A DNA stretch of 64,000 nt from Microbacterium sp. BK668 (lineage in GTDB: Bacteria; Actinomycetota; Actinomycetes; Actinomycetales; Microbacteriaceae). Each line of letters starts with the position of its first letter. Position 1 is the stretch's first letter. The translations under genes were made by a program, and so were the position numbers. Location of the stretch: assembly GCF_004362195.1 (NCBI RefSeq), contig NZ_SNWG01000001.1:2542001-2606000 (forward strand). Reading direction: 5' to 3'. The notes beneath the pieces are model-generated. The model was not told the origin of the DNA. It searched no databases and saw nothing but the letters and a program-made list of their open reading frames with translations. Positions 1-8,654 of this stretch are shown one piece after another.

Positions 1-2
1 AC

Positions 3-512
3 GACATCCTCAGCCAGTACGGTCCGCAGACGGCCAGTTCGCTCGCGGAGCGTCTGGGCGAGTCGAGCGGGTCGACGAGCTACCACTTGAGGGCCCTGGC
101 CAAGCACGACCTCATCCGCGAGGTGAGCGGGCGCGGATCGGCGCGCGAACGCTGGTGGGAGCGGCCGGTCGGGGGCGTGTCCTTCGCCAACGGCGAAGCG
201 GTCAAGACGCCGGCCGGACGGGCGGCGACCCAGATCGTCATGAACGAGTTCTTCCAGCTCCGCCAGGAGCAGCTCCTGCGCTTCATGGACCGGAGCCTGG
301 GAGAGGAGAAGGGTCCCTGGCAGGAGGCCAGCATGATCTCCACCGCGACCGCCCGCCTCACTCCGGAGCAGAGCGCCGAGCTGACCCGCAGCATCATGGC
401 CTTGATCGACGAGGCCGTGGACAAGTACCGAAATCAGACCGGGGACGAGGTCCGGCCCGTGACCATCCGTGCCGACGTCTTCCCCCTCCCCGACTTGGAG
501 GATCAGTCATGA
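3..512 (+). CDS. ArsR-like winged-helix transcriptional regulator, 5' truncated
   Basis: The first 169 visible residues of a DNA-binding regulator whose start lies before the window. The N-terminal part reads as a winged helix-turn-helix (SLAERLG, then SSTSYHL-type recognition helix, then LAKHDLI leading into the wing), as in ArsR/HTH_20 proteins. The C-terminal half is a predicted helical region ([21 protein letters not shown]) typical of the one-component regulators that sit next to MFS exporters. Its TGA overlaps the ATG of the next small gene (ATGA), and that gene overlaps the MFS gene, so all three are probably co-transcribed. It likely represses the exporter operon; the ligand is unknown. 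Confidence 0.8.
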   Translation, partial: DILSQYGPQTASSLAERLGESSGSTSYHLRALAKHDLIREVSGRGSARERWWERPVGGVSFANGEAVKTPAGRAATQIVMNEFFQLRQEQLLRFMDRSLGEEKGPWQEASMISTATARLTPEQSAELTRSIMALIDEAVDKYRNQTGDEVRPVTIRADVFPLPDLEDQS

Positions 513-706
513 CCGCCGTGACCTCGCACCGGATTCCCACCACGCCGATCGACCGGGCGCTGCTGCGCGCGGCATCCGCTCTCGACGCGTTCGTGGCCCA
601 CCGCGTACAGCGCCGCTCGGTCGCGGTGCCCGTTGCGGCCACCGCGCACGACGCCGCCCGCAGCCGCGCGCAGGCACTCGGCGCGATCGGCATCATGCCG
701 CGATGA
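509..706 (+). CDS. Small hypothetical protein (65 aa) between regulator and exporter
   Basis: A 65-residue arginine- and alanine-rich protein (starts [13 protein letters not shown], ends GIGIMPR) that I do not recognise. It begins at an ATG overlapping the stop of the ArsR-like gene by four bases, and its own TGA overlaps the ATG of the following MFS gene by two. The double overlap and the absence of any other reading frame in the gap make translation plausible. No membrane segment or known motif is visible. It may be an accessory peptide of the exporter operon or only a coupling cistron. Confidence 0.6.
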   Translation: MTAVTSHRIPTTPIDRALLRAASALDAFVAHRVQRRSVAVPVAATAHDAARSRAQALGAIGIMPR

Positions 707-2046
707 CCATCCATTCCGAGGCGACGGAAGAGTCGGCCGCCGAGCGGGGACGCACGCCCCCGCTCGGTCGCGACTTCGGGAAGCTGTGGACCGCCGCCGC
801 GTTCAGCAATCTCGCCGACGGCCTGGGACGCACGGCGGTTCCCCTCATCGCGACGACGCTGACCCGGGATCCCCTCGCCATCTCGGTGATCGGGGCTCTC
901 GCCTTCCTGCCGTGGCTCGTGTTCGGGCTGCCGGCGGGGATGATCGTCGACCGGTTCGACCGCCGCATCGTGATGGCCGTCGCGAACACCATCCGGGGCG
1001 GTGTCGCGCTGTGGCTGGCGATCCTGACGGTCACCGGGGGTCTCGAGCTCTGGGCGCTCTTCCTCGGCACGCTGATCTTCGGCCTCGGCGAGACGCTCTT
1101 CGACAACGCGACGAACGCCGTCATCCCGGGCGTCGTCCGGCGATCGCAGCTCGATCGCGCGAACGGCCGGATGCAGGCGGCGCAGGTGACCATCGACATG
1201 TTCATCGCGCAGCCGATCGCCGGCGTGCTGTTCGCCGTCTCGCTCGCGCTGCCGCTCTGGATCGGATCGGCCGGATACATCGTGCCCATCGTGCTCGCGC
1301 TGCTGCTGCCGCTCTCGGCGGCGCGTGCGCTGAACGAAGAGCGAGTGCAGGATGCCGGGGCTCCGGATGTCGCGTCGGCCGGACCGATCGCCGAACCCGT
1401 GCCCGCCCCGCCGTCGCGCTCCGCGACGAGCGCGGGCGAGGCCGTCGCCTACCTGTGGCACCACCGGTACCTGCGGGCGATGACGATCTACACGGCACTC
1501 GTCGGCAGCGCGCTGTCGTTCGCCCAGGCCGCCACCATCCTCTACTTCCTCGACGAGCTGGGTGTGCAGCCCTATGCGATCGGCTTCGTCACCGCGGGGA
1601 TCGGCGTCGGCGCGCTCGGCGGTTCGCTCGTCGCCCCGCGGCTCGTCGCGCGGTTCGGCCGCGGCGGCGTCATGCTGGGCGCCAACATCGGGGCGGCGGT
1701 GGGCCTCGGACTGACGGGCGTCATGCCCGAGGTGTGGTCGGCCGCCATCGCCTATGCGTTCGGCGCCTTCTCGATCTCGGTGTGGAATGTGCCGTGGGGC
1801 GCGCTGCGTCAGCAGATCGTGCCGCCTCGACTCTTCGGCCGCGTGCTCGGCATCATCCGCACGTGCACGTGGGGGATGTTCTCGGTGGCGACGATCCTGG
1901 GCGGCTGGGTGGCCCAGACCTCGCTCCGGCTGCCGTTCGTGACGGCAGGCGTCTTCATCCTTCTCGCGACGGTCTGCGGCGCGCACCTTCTCCTCGTCGG
2001 CACGCGCAGGGCCGGCGCGGAAGCCGGCGACCCGTACACCGACTGA
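703..2046 (+). CDS. MFS transporter (EntS/MFS_3-like exporter)
   Basis: A 447-residue integral membrane protein with about twelve hydrophobic segments. The loop after the second segment carries the MFS motif [12 protein letters not shown]. The middle loop (about residues 215-240) is polar and alanine/proline rich, as in drug- or siderophore-exporter MFS proteins. The start chosen is the ATG overlapping the stop of the 65-aa gene; an earlier in-frame extension would run through that gene. Third gene of an operon led by an ArsR-like regulator, so efflux of a compound sensed by that regulator is likely. The substrate cannot be read from the sequence. Confidence 0.85.
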   Translation: MTIHSEATEESAAERGRTPPLGRDFGKLWTAAAFSNLADGLGRTAVPLIATTLTRDPLAISVIGALAFLPWLVFGLPAGMIVDRFDRRIVMAVANTIRGGVALWLAILTVTGGLELWALFLGTLIFGLGETLFDNATNAVIPGVVRRSQLDRANGRMQAAQVTIDMFIAQPIAGVLFAVSLALPLWIGSAGYIVPIVLALLLPLSAARALNEERVQDAGAPDVASAGPIAEPVPAPPSRSATSAGEAVAYLWHHRYLRAMTIYTALVGSALSFAQAATILYFLDELGVQPYAIGFVTAGIGVGALGGSLVAPRLVARFGRGGVMLGANIGAAVGLGLTGVMPEVWSAAIAYAFGAFSISVWNVPWGALRQQIVPPRLFGRVLGIIRTCTWGMFSVATILGGWVAQTSLRLPFVTAGVFILLATVCGAHLLLVGTRRAGAEAGDPYTD

Positions 2047-2097
2047 CGCCGCAGGCGCCCTCCCGATCGTGCGAGGCGCCCAGCAGGAGACGCGCGG

Positions 2098-2352
2098 TCA
2101 GTGGCCGCCGAAGCTCGTGTCGTCGTCGTGGCGCACGACGGGTTCGCCGTCAGCGTCGAGCGTCACGATGACCCCGGTGTCCAGTTCCGCGATCGGCCGC
2201 CCCTCGAGCCAGGTGAGGGTCCAGCGCGGCCGGGGCTGACCGAGCTCGTCGTTCGGCGTCGCCCCGTCGACGCCGCGCACGCCGCGCGCGAGCGCCTCCG
2301 GCACGGCGGCCGGCGGCTCGTCGCCCGAAGTCCAACGTGTTCCCAGCTGCAT
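2098..2352 (-). CDS. Small hypothetical protein (84 aa) downstream of valS
   Basis: An 84-residue acidic soluble protein (starts MQLGTRWTSGDEPP, ends DDDTSFGGH) with no motif I recognise. Its ATG lies one base after the valS TGA. The AGGAGG that serves as its ribosome binding site is embedded in the last valS codons, six bases upstream, so translation is probably coupled to valS. The central part (RPRWTLTWLEGRPIAELDTGVIVTL) looks like a small beta-rich fold. The role is unknown. Confidence 0.7.
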   Translation of the reverse strand: MQLGTRWTSGDEPPAAVPEALARGVRGVDGATPNDELGQPRPRWTLTWLEGRPIAELDTGVIVTLDADGEPVVRHDDDTSFGGH

Positions 2353-2353
2353 C

Positions 2354-4936
2354 TCATGCCTCCTGTTCGGCGAACTCGACGTCGTCGACAGCCAGTTCGT
2401 TCGATCCGTCGCGCAGCTCCAGGCGCTCGATGCGGCCGACCGCCTTCAGATCGCCCTCCGCAAGACGCAGCGCGGCGAGCGTGCGGTCGTCGGCCCGCAG
2501 CGTCAGCGATGCGACGGGGGTCTTCTGCGAGGCCTTCGCCTCCGTCTTGGCTCGGCGGATGCCAATGAGCGCCTCGCTGGCCGCCGCGAGCACGTCCGGG
2601 TCGCCGTCGATGCCGGACGGCTCCGGCCAGTCGGCGACGTGCACCGAGTCGTCGTGGAACCACGACCACGCCTCCTCCGCAGCGAAGGCGAGGACGGGCG
2701 CGAACAGCCGCAGGAGCGTCTCGAGCGCGATCCGCAGCGCCAGCGCCGCCGAGGCCTGCCCCACATCCGCCTGGTTGTAGGCGCGCTCCTTCACGAGCTC
2801 GAGGTAGTCGTCGCAGAACGTCCAGAAGAACGACTCCGCGATCTCGAGGGCCCGGGCGTGATCGTAGGCATCGAGGGCCTTGGTCGCATCGCGCACGACG
2901 CCGTCGAGGGTGGCGAGCATCGAGGCATCCAGCGCGTGCGTCACCTCCGCACCCTCGGGCACGGGGAAGGACAGCACGAACTTCGCCGCGTTCAGCACCT
3001 TGATCGCGAGCCGGCGGCCGATCTTGATCTGCGTCGGGTTCTGGGGGTCGAAGGCGGCGTCCGTGCCGAGGCGGCTGGAGGCCGCCCAGTAGCGGACGGC
3101 GTCCGAGCCGTGCTGGACGAGGATGTCGGCGGGCGTCACGACGTTGCCCTTCGACTTCGACATTTTCTTGCGGTCGGGGTCGACGATGAAGCCCGAGATC
3201 GCGGCATCCGTCCATGGCGCGGTCCCGTCCTCGAGCGCGCTGCGCAGGAGCGTCGAGAACAGCCACGTGCGGATGATGTCCTGCCCCTGGGGGCGCAGGT
3301 CGAAGGGAGCGACCAGCCTCCACAGCTCCTCGTCGCGCTCCCAGCCTCCCGCGAGCTGGGGCGTGAGCGAGGAGGTCGCCCACGTGTCGAAGATGTCCTT
3401 CTCGCCCTCGAAGCCACCCGGCGCACCACGCTGATCGGATCCGTACCCCGGTGGCACGTCGGTCGTCGGATCGACCGGCAGCTGCTCGGGCGACGGCACG
3501 AGCACGCGGTCGTAGTCGCGCTCGCCGTTCTCGTCGAGGCCGTACCAGACGGGGATCGGCACGCCGAAGAAGCGCTGTCGGGAGACGAGCCAGTCGCCGG
3601 TGAGGCCGTTCGTCCAGTTCTCGAAACGCACGCGCATGAAGTCGGGATGCCACGACATGCTCCGTCCGAGCGCGATCAGCCGCTCGCGCAGAGCCTCGTC
3701 GCGGGCGCCGTTGCGGATGTACCACTGACGCGTGGACACGATCTCGAGCGGACGGTCGCCCTTCTCGTAGAACTTCACCGTGTGCGTGAACGGCTTCGGG
3801 TCGCCCACGAGCTCGCCCGACTCCTGCAGCAGCTCGACGATCCGCTTCTTGGCGCTGAAGACGGTCTTGCCGACGATCTCGGCATACGCCGCCTTCGCGG
3901 CATCCGTCACGATCACATCAGGCGCATCGGCGAGCACCCGGCCGTCCTGTCCGAGGATGGTGCGGTTGGGAAGACCGAGCTCGCGCCACCAGACGATGTC
4001 GGTCACATCGCCGAAGGTGCAGATCATCGCGATGCCGGAGCCCTTGTCCTGCTGGGCCAGGGCGTGCGCGAGGACCGGGACCTCCACGTCGAAGATCGGG
4101 GTGCGCACGGTCGTCCCGAAGAGCTCCTGGTAGCGCTCGTCGTCGGGGTGGGCCACGAGGGCCACGCAGGCGGCGAGCAGTTCCGGACGCGTCGTCTCGA
4201 TGTGCACGTCGCCGGAGCCGTCGGACTTGTGGAACGCCACGCGGTGGAACGCCGCGGGCTGGTCGCGATCCTCGAGTTCGGCCTGCGCGACGGCGGTGCG
4301 GAAGTCGATGTCCCACAGGGTGGGCGCGAGATCCTGGAACGCCTCTCCGCGCTCCAGGTTGCGCAGGAAGGCCAGCTGGCTCGTGCGGATCGTGTCGTCG
4401 GAGATCGTGCGGTACGTCTGCGTCCAGTCGACGCTCAGGCCGAGCCTGCGCCACAGCTCCTCGAAGTGCTTCTCGTCCTCGACCGTGAGCCTCTCGCACA
4501 GCTCGATGAAGTTGCGGCGGCTGATCGGCACCTGGTCGGAGGCCTTGCTGCTCTTGTTGTCGCCGCCCTCGTAGGGAGGCGTGAAGTCGGGGACATACGG
4601 AAGGCTCGGGTCGCAGCGCACGCCGTAGTAGTTCTGGACGCGGCGCTCCGTGGGCAGGCCGTTGTCGTCCCAGCCCATCGGGTAGAAGACGGTCTTGCCG
4701 CGCATGCGCTCGAAACGCACCTTGACGTCGGTGTGCGTGTAGCTGAAGACGTGTCCGATGTGGAGGCTGCCCGAGGCCGTCGGCGGGGGAGTGTCGACCG
4801 AGTAGATCCCCTCACGACCCACCTGGGCGGCCCGGGCGCGATCGAACAGGTAGGTTCCGCGCTCCCGCCACGAGGCATCCCACTTGTCTTCGAGACCCTC
4901 GAGTGCGGGCTTGTCCGGAATCAGCGCGTCGGCCAT
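2354..4936 (-). CDS. valS: Valine--tRNA ligase
   Basis: An 860-residue class Ia aminoacyl-tRNA synthetase that charges tRNA-Val in the cytoplasm. The Rossmann catalytic domain begins with the HIGH motif (residues 59-62) and closes with KMSKS (591-595); between them lies the long CP1 editing insertion that removes mischarged threonine. The C-terminal part is the helical anticodon-binding domain. The start was set at the ATG preceding ADALIPDKP because a GAGGAG sits just upstream; an in-frame ATG 28 codons earlier lacks this. No T-box motif is visible upstream. The gene is followed after one base by a small unknown gene. Confidence 0.97.
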   Translation of the reverse strand: MADALIPDKPALEGLEDKWDASWRERGTYLFDRARAAQVGREGIYSVDTPPPTASGSLHIGHVFSYTHTDVKVRFERMRGKTVFYPMGWDDNGLPTERRVQNYYGVRCDPSLPYVPDFTPPYEGGDNKSSKASDQVPISRRNFIELCERLTVEDEKHFEELWRRLGLSVDWTQTYRTISDDTIRTSQLAFLRNLERGEAFQDLAPTLWDIDFRTAVAQAELEDRDQPAAFHRVAFHKSDGSGDVHIETTRPELLAACVALVAHPDDERYQELFGTTVRTPIFDVEVPVLAHALAQQDKGSGIAMICTFGDVTDIVWWRELGLPNRTILGQDGRVLADAPDVIVTDAAKAAYAEIVGKTVFSAKKRIVELLQESGELVGDPKPFTHTVKFYEKGDRPLEIVSTRQWYIRNGARDEALRERLIALGRSMSWHPDFMRVRFENWTNGLTGDWLVSRQRFFGVPIPVWYGLDENGERDYDRVLVPSPEQLPVDPTTDVPPGYGSDQRGAPGGFEGEKDIFDTWATSSLTPQLAGGWERDEELWRLVAPFDLRPQGQDIIRTWLFSTLLRSALEDGTAPWTDAAISGFIVDPDRKKMSKSKGNVVTPADILVQHGSDAVRYWAASSRLGTDAAFDPQNPTQIKIGRRLAIKVLNAAKFVLSFPVPEGAEVTHALDASMLATLDGVVRDATKALDAYDHARALEIAESFFWTFCDDYLELVKERAYNQADVGQASAALALRIALETLLRLFAPVLAFAAEEAWSWFHDDSVHVADWPEPSGIDGDPDVLAAASEALIGIRRAKTEAKASQKTPVASLTLRADDRTLAALRLAEGDLKAVGRIERLELRDGSNELAVDDVEFAEQEA

Positions 4937-5099
4937 GGGGGTCTCCTCGGGCGATATGTGCGGCACTGTGTGAGCGTGCCTGAGTGTGGGATGTGGGTCG
5001 ATTCTACCGGCCGCCCGCAACCCGTTCCCCGCGCGTCCGGCGTGGTCGGTCGATCCGCGCGGCCCCCGGGCGTCCTCCCTGTCCTGCGCCCGGGCCAGG

Positions 5100-5299
5100 G
5101 GAGGAGCGTCGCGTCCTCCGTGCCCCGGAGCGAGGGGAGGAGCGTCGCGTCCTCCGTGCGCCTGTGCGAGGGGAGGAGCGCCGCGTCCTCCGTGCCCCCG
5201 AGCGAGGGGAGGAGCGTCGCGTCCTCCCTACCCCGGAGCGGGGGGAGGAGCGTCGCGTCCTCCGTGCCCCGGAGCGGGGGGAGGAGATTCGGCCGGGGG
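5100..5299. repeat. 36-bp tandem hairpin repeat array, six copies
   Basis: The 20-mer GGAGGAGCGTCGCGTCCTCC (or a one-base variant with CC for TC) starts at 5100, 5136, 5172, 5208 and 5244, exactly 36 bp apart. A sixth, degenerate copy starts at 5280. GGAGGA and TCCTCC can pair across an 8-nt loop, so each unit is a potential hairpin. The remaining 16 bases (about gTGCCCCGGAGCGAGG) vary slightly. There are no unique spacers, so it is not CRISPR. It resembles REP-type or VNTR intergenic repeats. Confidence 0.85.
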
Positions 5300-5361
5300 A
5301 GGAGCCGATGGCTGTTCGGAGGCATCCGACCGTCGGTTCTCCTCCGTACGCCTGTGCGAGG

Positions 5362-5427
5362 GGAGGAGCGCCGCGTCCTCCGTGCGCCCGGGCGGGGTGG
5401 GGGGGAGGAGGAGCGCCGCGTCCTACC
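5362..5427. repeat. Two further copies of the GGAGGA/TCCTCC hairpin unit
   Basis: A seventh copy (GGAGGAGCGCCGCGTCCTCC at 5362-5381) and an eighth with a degraded right arm (starting 5407) lie 45 bp apart, out of the 36-bp register of the main array. They extend the repeat cluster to within about 80 bp of the DUF559 start codon. Confidence 0.7.
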
Positions 5428-5507
5428 CAGGTGGCCGATCCGGGCCCGAGACCCCGGGAGTTGCCGTGCCGCCTGTTGCGTGCCGCGGCCACCAGGAGCA
5501 TGGGCGG

Positions 5508-6356
5508 ATGAAGCTCGACAACCGAGTGCAATTCCTCCTGGCAGCGGTGAGCGCGGCGGGCGGCATCCTTCGAAGCTCGACCGCCCGCGCGCAGGGGCAT
5601 TCGCAGTGGGTCATCGACGCCGCCGTCCACGCCCAGCTGCTCACGCGCGTGCGACGGTATTGGCTGGTCACCCCGGATGCCGACCAGACCGTCGTGCGCG
5701 CGGCGAAGGGAGGCGTCGTCCTCACCTGCGTGACGCAGGCGCAGCGGCTGGGGCTGTGGGTGCTTCGTGCCGGAGAAGTCCACGTCGGCGCGCCGTCATC
5801 ACGAGGCCGCGTCGACGTTCCCGACGGCACCGTCGTGCACTGGGGAAAGCCGCTTGTTCCACGTTCGCCGGAGGCGCTGGTCGATCCGATAGAGAACACG
5901 CTCGCGCTGATCGCCACGTGCCGGCCCCACGACGAGGCGCTTGCTGTGTGGGAGTCCGCCCTCCGCAAGGGTCTGGTCGACAAGCCGACCCTCTCGCGGA
6001 TGCGCCTGTCCTCGACCGCCAGGGCCCTGCTCGACGAGGCGAACCCGTTCGCGGACTCCGGTCTCGAGACGTTCGTCCCACCGCGGCTCCGGTGGCTGGG
6101 CCTCCCCATCATCCCGCAGGCATGGATCGCCGGCCATCGCGTCGACTTCCTGATCGGTGAGCGACTCGTCCTCCAGATCGACGGCGGTCACCACGTCGGC
6201 GAGCAGCGCACGAGCGACATCGCACACGACGCGGCCCTCATGCTGGCGGGATTCCACCCCATCAGGGTCGGCTACGACCAGGTCGTCAACCGGTGGCCCG
6301 AGGTCCAAGACCTCATCATGCGGGCGGTCGCTCAGGGACTCCACAAGGCAGCGTGA
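5508..6356 (+). CDS. DUF559 domain protein (Vsr-like / PD-(D/E)XK nuclease fold)
   Basis: A 282-residue protein of a type common in Microbacteriaceae. The N-terminal two thirds resemble the AbiEi/type IV TA antitoxin-like region that often precedes DUF559. The C-terminal DUF559 domain (about residues 185-275) shows a glutamate in SGLETF, the aspartate of HRVDFLIG, and LQIDGGHH, which together give the E...D...QxD pattern of very-short-patch-repair-like endonucleases. The start at 5508 follows an AGGAG (5494-5498). It stands alone, flanked by two unrelated tandem-repeat arrays. The biological role is not established for the family; nuclease activity is inferred from fold signatures only. Confidence 0.8.
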   Translation: MKLDNRVQFLLAAVSAAGGILRSSTARAQGHSQWVIDAAVHAQLLTRVRRYWLVTPDADQTVVRAAKGGVVLTCVTQAQRLGLWVLRAGEVHVGAPSSRGRVDVPDGTVVHWGKPLVPRSPEALVDPIENTLALIATCRPHDEALAVWESALRKGLVDKPTLSRMRLSSTARALLDEANPFADSGLETFVPPRLRWLGLPIIPQAWIAGHRVDFLIGERLVLQIDGGHHVGEQRTSDIAHDAALMLAGFHPIRVGYDQVVNRWPEVQDLIMRAVAQGLHKAA

Positions 6357-6586
6357 CGTGCGGGCGTCCTGGTCCGTTCACTCCTCCCGTCGGCCCGAGC
6401 AGGGGAGGAGAAACGAGGAGGGGATGCCTCGGGGCCGGCGAAAGTCCCTCCCCTTGGTGAATCTCCTCCGCTCGTCCGGGGGGATGCAGGGACGAGGGGA
6501 AGGGACGAGGGGAAGGGACGAGGGGAAGGGACGAGGGGAAGCGCTGAGGGGAGGGGACGAGGGGAAGGGTCGAGAGCCGGCGCGGG
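6357..6586. other. 230-nt convergent intergenic region with purine-rich repeats
   Basis: Lies between the converging DUF559 gene and pentapeptide gene. The first part carries scattered GGGGAGGAG / CTCCTCC blocks related in composition to the upstream hairpin array (for example around 6400-6475). The second part is a 13-bp tandem array. No open frame with coding character and no clear U-tract terminator were seen. Confidence 0.6.
6489..6566. repeat. 13-bp tandem array, six units
   Basis: The unit GGGACGAGGGGAA is repeated perfectly at 6489, 6502, 6515 and 6528, then once in degenerate form at 6541, then again perfectly at 6554. The array is a 78-bp minisatellite with all guanines on the plus strand. 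It lies just past the stop codon of the pentapeptide gene. Confidence 0.9.
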
Positions 6587-7243
6587 TCAGTCCTGCACCT
6601 CGATGCCGAGGGCGGCCGCGAAGGCGGAGGCGAACAGCTCCGCCTGGCGCGAGGACAGCGTGGCGCCACGCAGCGACTCGGGACGGGTGAAGGCCAGCGC
6701 CTCGAGGCCCCGCAGGTCGAGGTGCTCGGCGCGGAGCCCGTCGGTCTCGACTTCATCGGCTCGGGAGTCGGCGAACGCCGTGCGCGACACCGTCGCGAGA
6801 GGCAGGTCGAGCGTGCCGATCGAGCAGCCAGTGAGGAGAACGTCGGCCAGACGCGCCCCGCGCAGCGAGAGGTAGTCGATGCGCAGGCCGCGCAGCTCGA
6901 CACTGTCGAGCTCCGCCCCGGAGAGGTCGAGCGTGCCGATGCGGCCCTCCGTCACCAGGACGTTCCGCCAGCGCGCGTCCCGGGCGACGACCTCCGTCGC
7001 CCGAAGGCCGTCGAAGAGGACGTCCGTCAGCGACGCGCCGGTCAGGTCGAGGCGGGAGACGGATGCCTCGGCCACGGCGCACTCCGAGAGGCGCGCGTGC
7101 GCGGCATCCACCTCCTCCGCGAGGTCCTCGACCCGCGCGCCGAGCAGGTCGGCGTGACGTGCGAGGCCGCGTACGGCCTCGAGCGGGTCCGGAAGGTCGG
7201 GCGCCGAGATGCGAGGCGGCAGCGGCCCGCGGGGCCTCGCCAT
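6587..7243 (-). CDS. Pentapeptide-repeat protein
   Basis: A 218-residue protein whose residues from about 60 to 200 follow the five-residue periodicity of right-handed quadrilateral beta helices (LDLTGASLTDVLFDG, LDLSGAELDSVELRG, LSLRGARLADVLLTG, LDLPL). A proline-rich and helical N-terminus precedes the helix. Some family members mimic DNA and bind gyrase, but nothing here shows that function. Its ATG shares one base with the stop of the MHS transporter gene upstream (TGATG), so the two are translationally coupled. Confidence 0.85.
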   Translation of the reverse strand: MARPRGPLPPRISAPDLPDPLEAVRGLARHADLLGARVEDLAEEVDAAHARLSECAVAEASVSRLDLTGASLTDVLFDGLRATEVVARDARWRNVLVTEGRIGTLDLSGAELDSVELRGLRIDYLSLRGARLADVLLTGCSIGTLDLPLATVSRTAFADSRADEVETDGLRAEHLDLRGLEALAFTRPESLRGATLSSRQAELFASAFAAALGIEVQD

Positions 7244-8559
7244 CACCCCTGCTCCGGTTCCGGCCGGCGGCGCGCCGCCGCCCAGGCCGATACCAGGGTG
7301 AGCGCGGAGAGGATCGCGAGCACGATGCCGGGGTGCCACCATGCGAAGTCCGTCTCGGCGCCGAGCCAGGCGGTCACGAGCGGCACGAAGCCGCTCACGG
7401 TCGCGGCGAGGGCGTACGCGATCGACAGCGCCGAGTAGCGGAAGTGGTCGGGGAAGAGGTCGTTCATGAGTCCGCCGAGCGCCGCCCACGACATCGTCGG
7501 GAGGATGCCGCCGATGATCATCGTCGCGATGAGGATGGGGAACGTCGCGAACTGCAGCAGCCAGTACATCGGGAAGGTGATGAGGAGCGTTCCGAGGGCG
7601 CCCCACAGCACGACCCTGGCCGAGCCGATCCGCGTCGCCCATGCCCCGAAGAGCGGGATCGTCACGAGCTGCAGGAGCGCGCCGATCGTCGTCGCGATCA
7701 GCAGCGCCTGGAAGCTGAAGCCCAGCTGCTCCGCGCCGTAGTTGATCGTGTAGGTGTTCATGAGGGAGTACGACCCGATGCCGAGGAGGGCCGCGCCGAT
7801 CGCGATGACGATCGCGACCGGTCGCAGGCGGAACATCGTGAGGAACGGCACGCGGTCGCGGCGTCCGGTCGCCACGACGTTCTCGAACACCGGCGTCTCG
7901 TCGATCGACAGCCGCAGGTACAGGGAGACCAGCAGGAGCGGGAAGGCGATCAGGAACGGGATGCGCCAGCCCCACGCCGCGAGCTCCTCGGGAGGCAGCA
8001 CGCTCACCATCACGAGGAAGACGGTTGCCGAGAGGATCGAGCCGACGGGAGAGCCGAGCTGCGGGATCGCGGCGTAGAACGCCCGCTTGACCGGACCGGA
8101 GTGCTCGGTGGCGAGAAGGATCGAGCCGCCCCACTCGCCGCCCAGCGACAGGCCCTGCGCGATGCGCAGGACGAGAAGGAGCGCCGCGCCTATCCAGCCG
8201 GCCTGCGCGTACGTCGGAAGCACTCCGATGAGGCCCGTCGCCACGCCCATGATCGCGATGGTCCACAGGAGCGTCGCGCGGCGGCCGAGGCGGTCGCCCA
8301 TGTGCCCGAAGATGACGGCGCCGATGGGACGCACGACGAACGCGAGGGCGATCGTGGCGAGGGCGGCGAGCGTCTTGCCGACATCGCCCAACGGGTCGAA
8401 GAACAGCGGCCCGACGAAGAACGCGGCGAAGTACGCGTAGACGTAGAAGTCGAAGGACTCCAGCGATGTGCCGATCATGGACGCCCAGGCGACGCGGCGC
8501 GCGGGCGTGACGGAGTCGGGGACAGGGGTGGGAGCGGGGGGAGCGGAAGTCACGGACAT
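7243..8559 (-). CDS. MFS transporter, metabolite:H+ symporter (MHS) type
   Basis: A 438-residue membrane protein of the MHS subfamily (relatives of ProP, ShiA and KgtP), which import organic acids or osmolytes with protons. Visible hallmarks are SLESFDFYVY at the first membrane segment, GHMGDRLGRR after segment 2, LRIAQGLSLGGEWGG in segment 4, and the SIDETPVFE loop after segment 6. The start is the ATG before SVTSAPPAP; the coding frame extends further upstream but only into the divergent ileS leader. The substrate cannot be assigned. Coupled to the pentapeptide gene downstream. Confidence 0.88.
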   Translation of the reverse strand: MSVTSAPPAPTPVPDSVTPARRVAWASMIGTSLESFDFYVYAYFAAFFVGPLFFDPLGDVGKTLAALATIALAFVVRPIGAVIFGHMGDRLGRRATLLWTIAIMGVATGLIGVLPTYAQAGWIGAALLLVLRIAQGLSLGGEWGGSILLATEHSGPVKRAFYAAIPQLGSPVGSILSATVFLVMVSVLPPEELAAWGWRIPFLIAFPLLLVSLYLRLSIDETPVFENVVATGRRDRVPFLTMFRLRPVAIVIAIGAALLGIGSYSLMNTYTINYGAEQLGFSFQALLIATTIGALLQLVTIPLFGAWATRIGSARVVLWGALGTLLITFPMYWLLQFATFPILIATMIIGGILPTMSWAALGGLMNDLFPDHFRYSALSIAYALAATVSGFVPLVTAWLGAETDFAWWHPGIVLAILSALTLVSAWAAARRRPEPEQG

Positions 8560-8646
8560 AGATCTTGGCACGAGTCCAGAAACCGGGACCGGCGCTGCGG
8601 CATTCCCCGCCCCGCGCCGTCTCCGCCCGGGCTTGCGCGCGCCCGG

Positions 8647-8652
8647 TAGAAT
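8647..8652 (+). promoter_or_regulatory. Probable -10 box of the ileS leader
   Basis: TAGAAT just upstream of the T-box leader, in the right position to start transcription at about 8659. No convincing -35 was seen. Confidence 0.5.
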
Positions 8653-8654
8653 CG

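Larger units (their letters stand above)
4937..5507. other. 571-nt intergenic region between divergent valS and DUF559 genes
   Basis: This gap separates the start of valS (minus) from the start of the DUF559 gene (plus). Most of it is a 36-bp tandem array and related GGAGGA/TCCTCC hairpins (annotated separately). The few long frames through the array read as repetitive Arg/Ser or Glu/Arg peptides and are not genes. No clear promoter box was found. The valS ribosome binding site (GAGGAG on the minus strand) lies just upstream of 4936, and an AGGAG at 5494-5498 serves the DUF559 gene. Confidence 0.6.

Noticed and set aside
5100..5299. CRISPR array (36-bp repeats)
   Set aside because: Repeats are contiguous with a 36-bp total period; there are no unique spacers and no cas genes in the window.
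5004..5783. Repetitive Arg/Ser-rich open frame on the minus strand over the hairpin array
   Set aside because: It arises from reading the 36-bp repeat (a multiple of three) and runs antisense into the DUF559 gene; no start signal or homologous fold.
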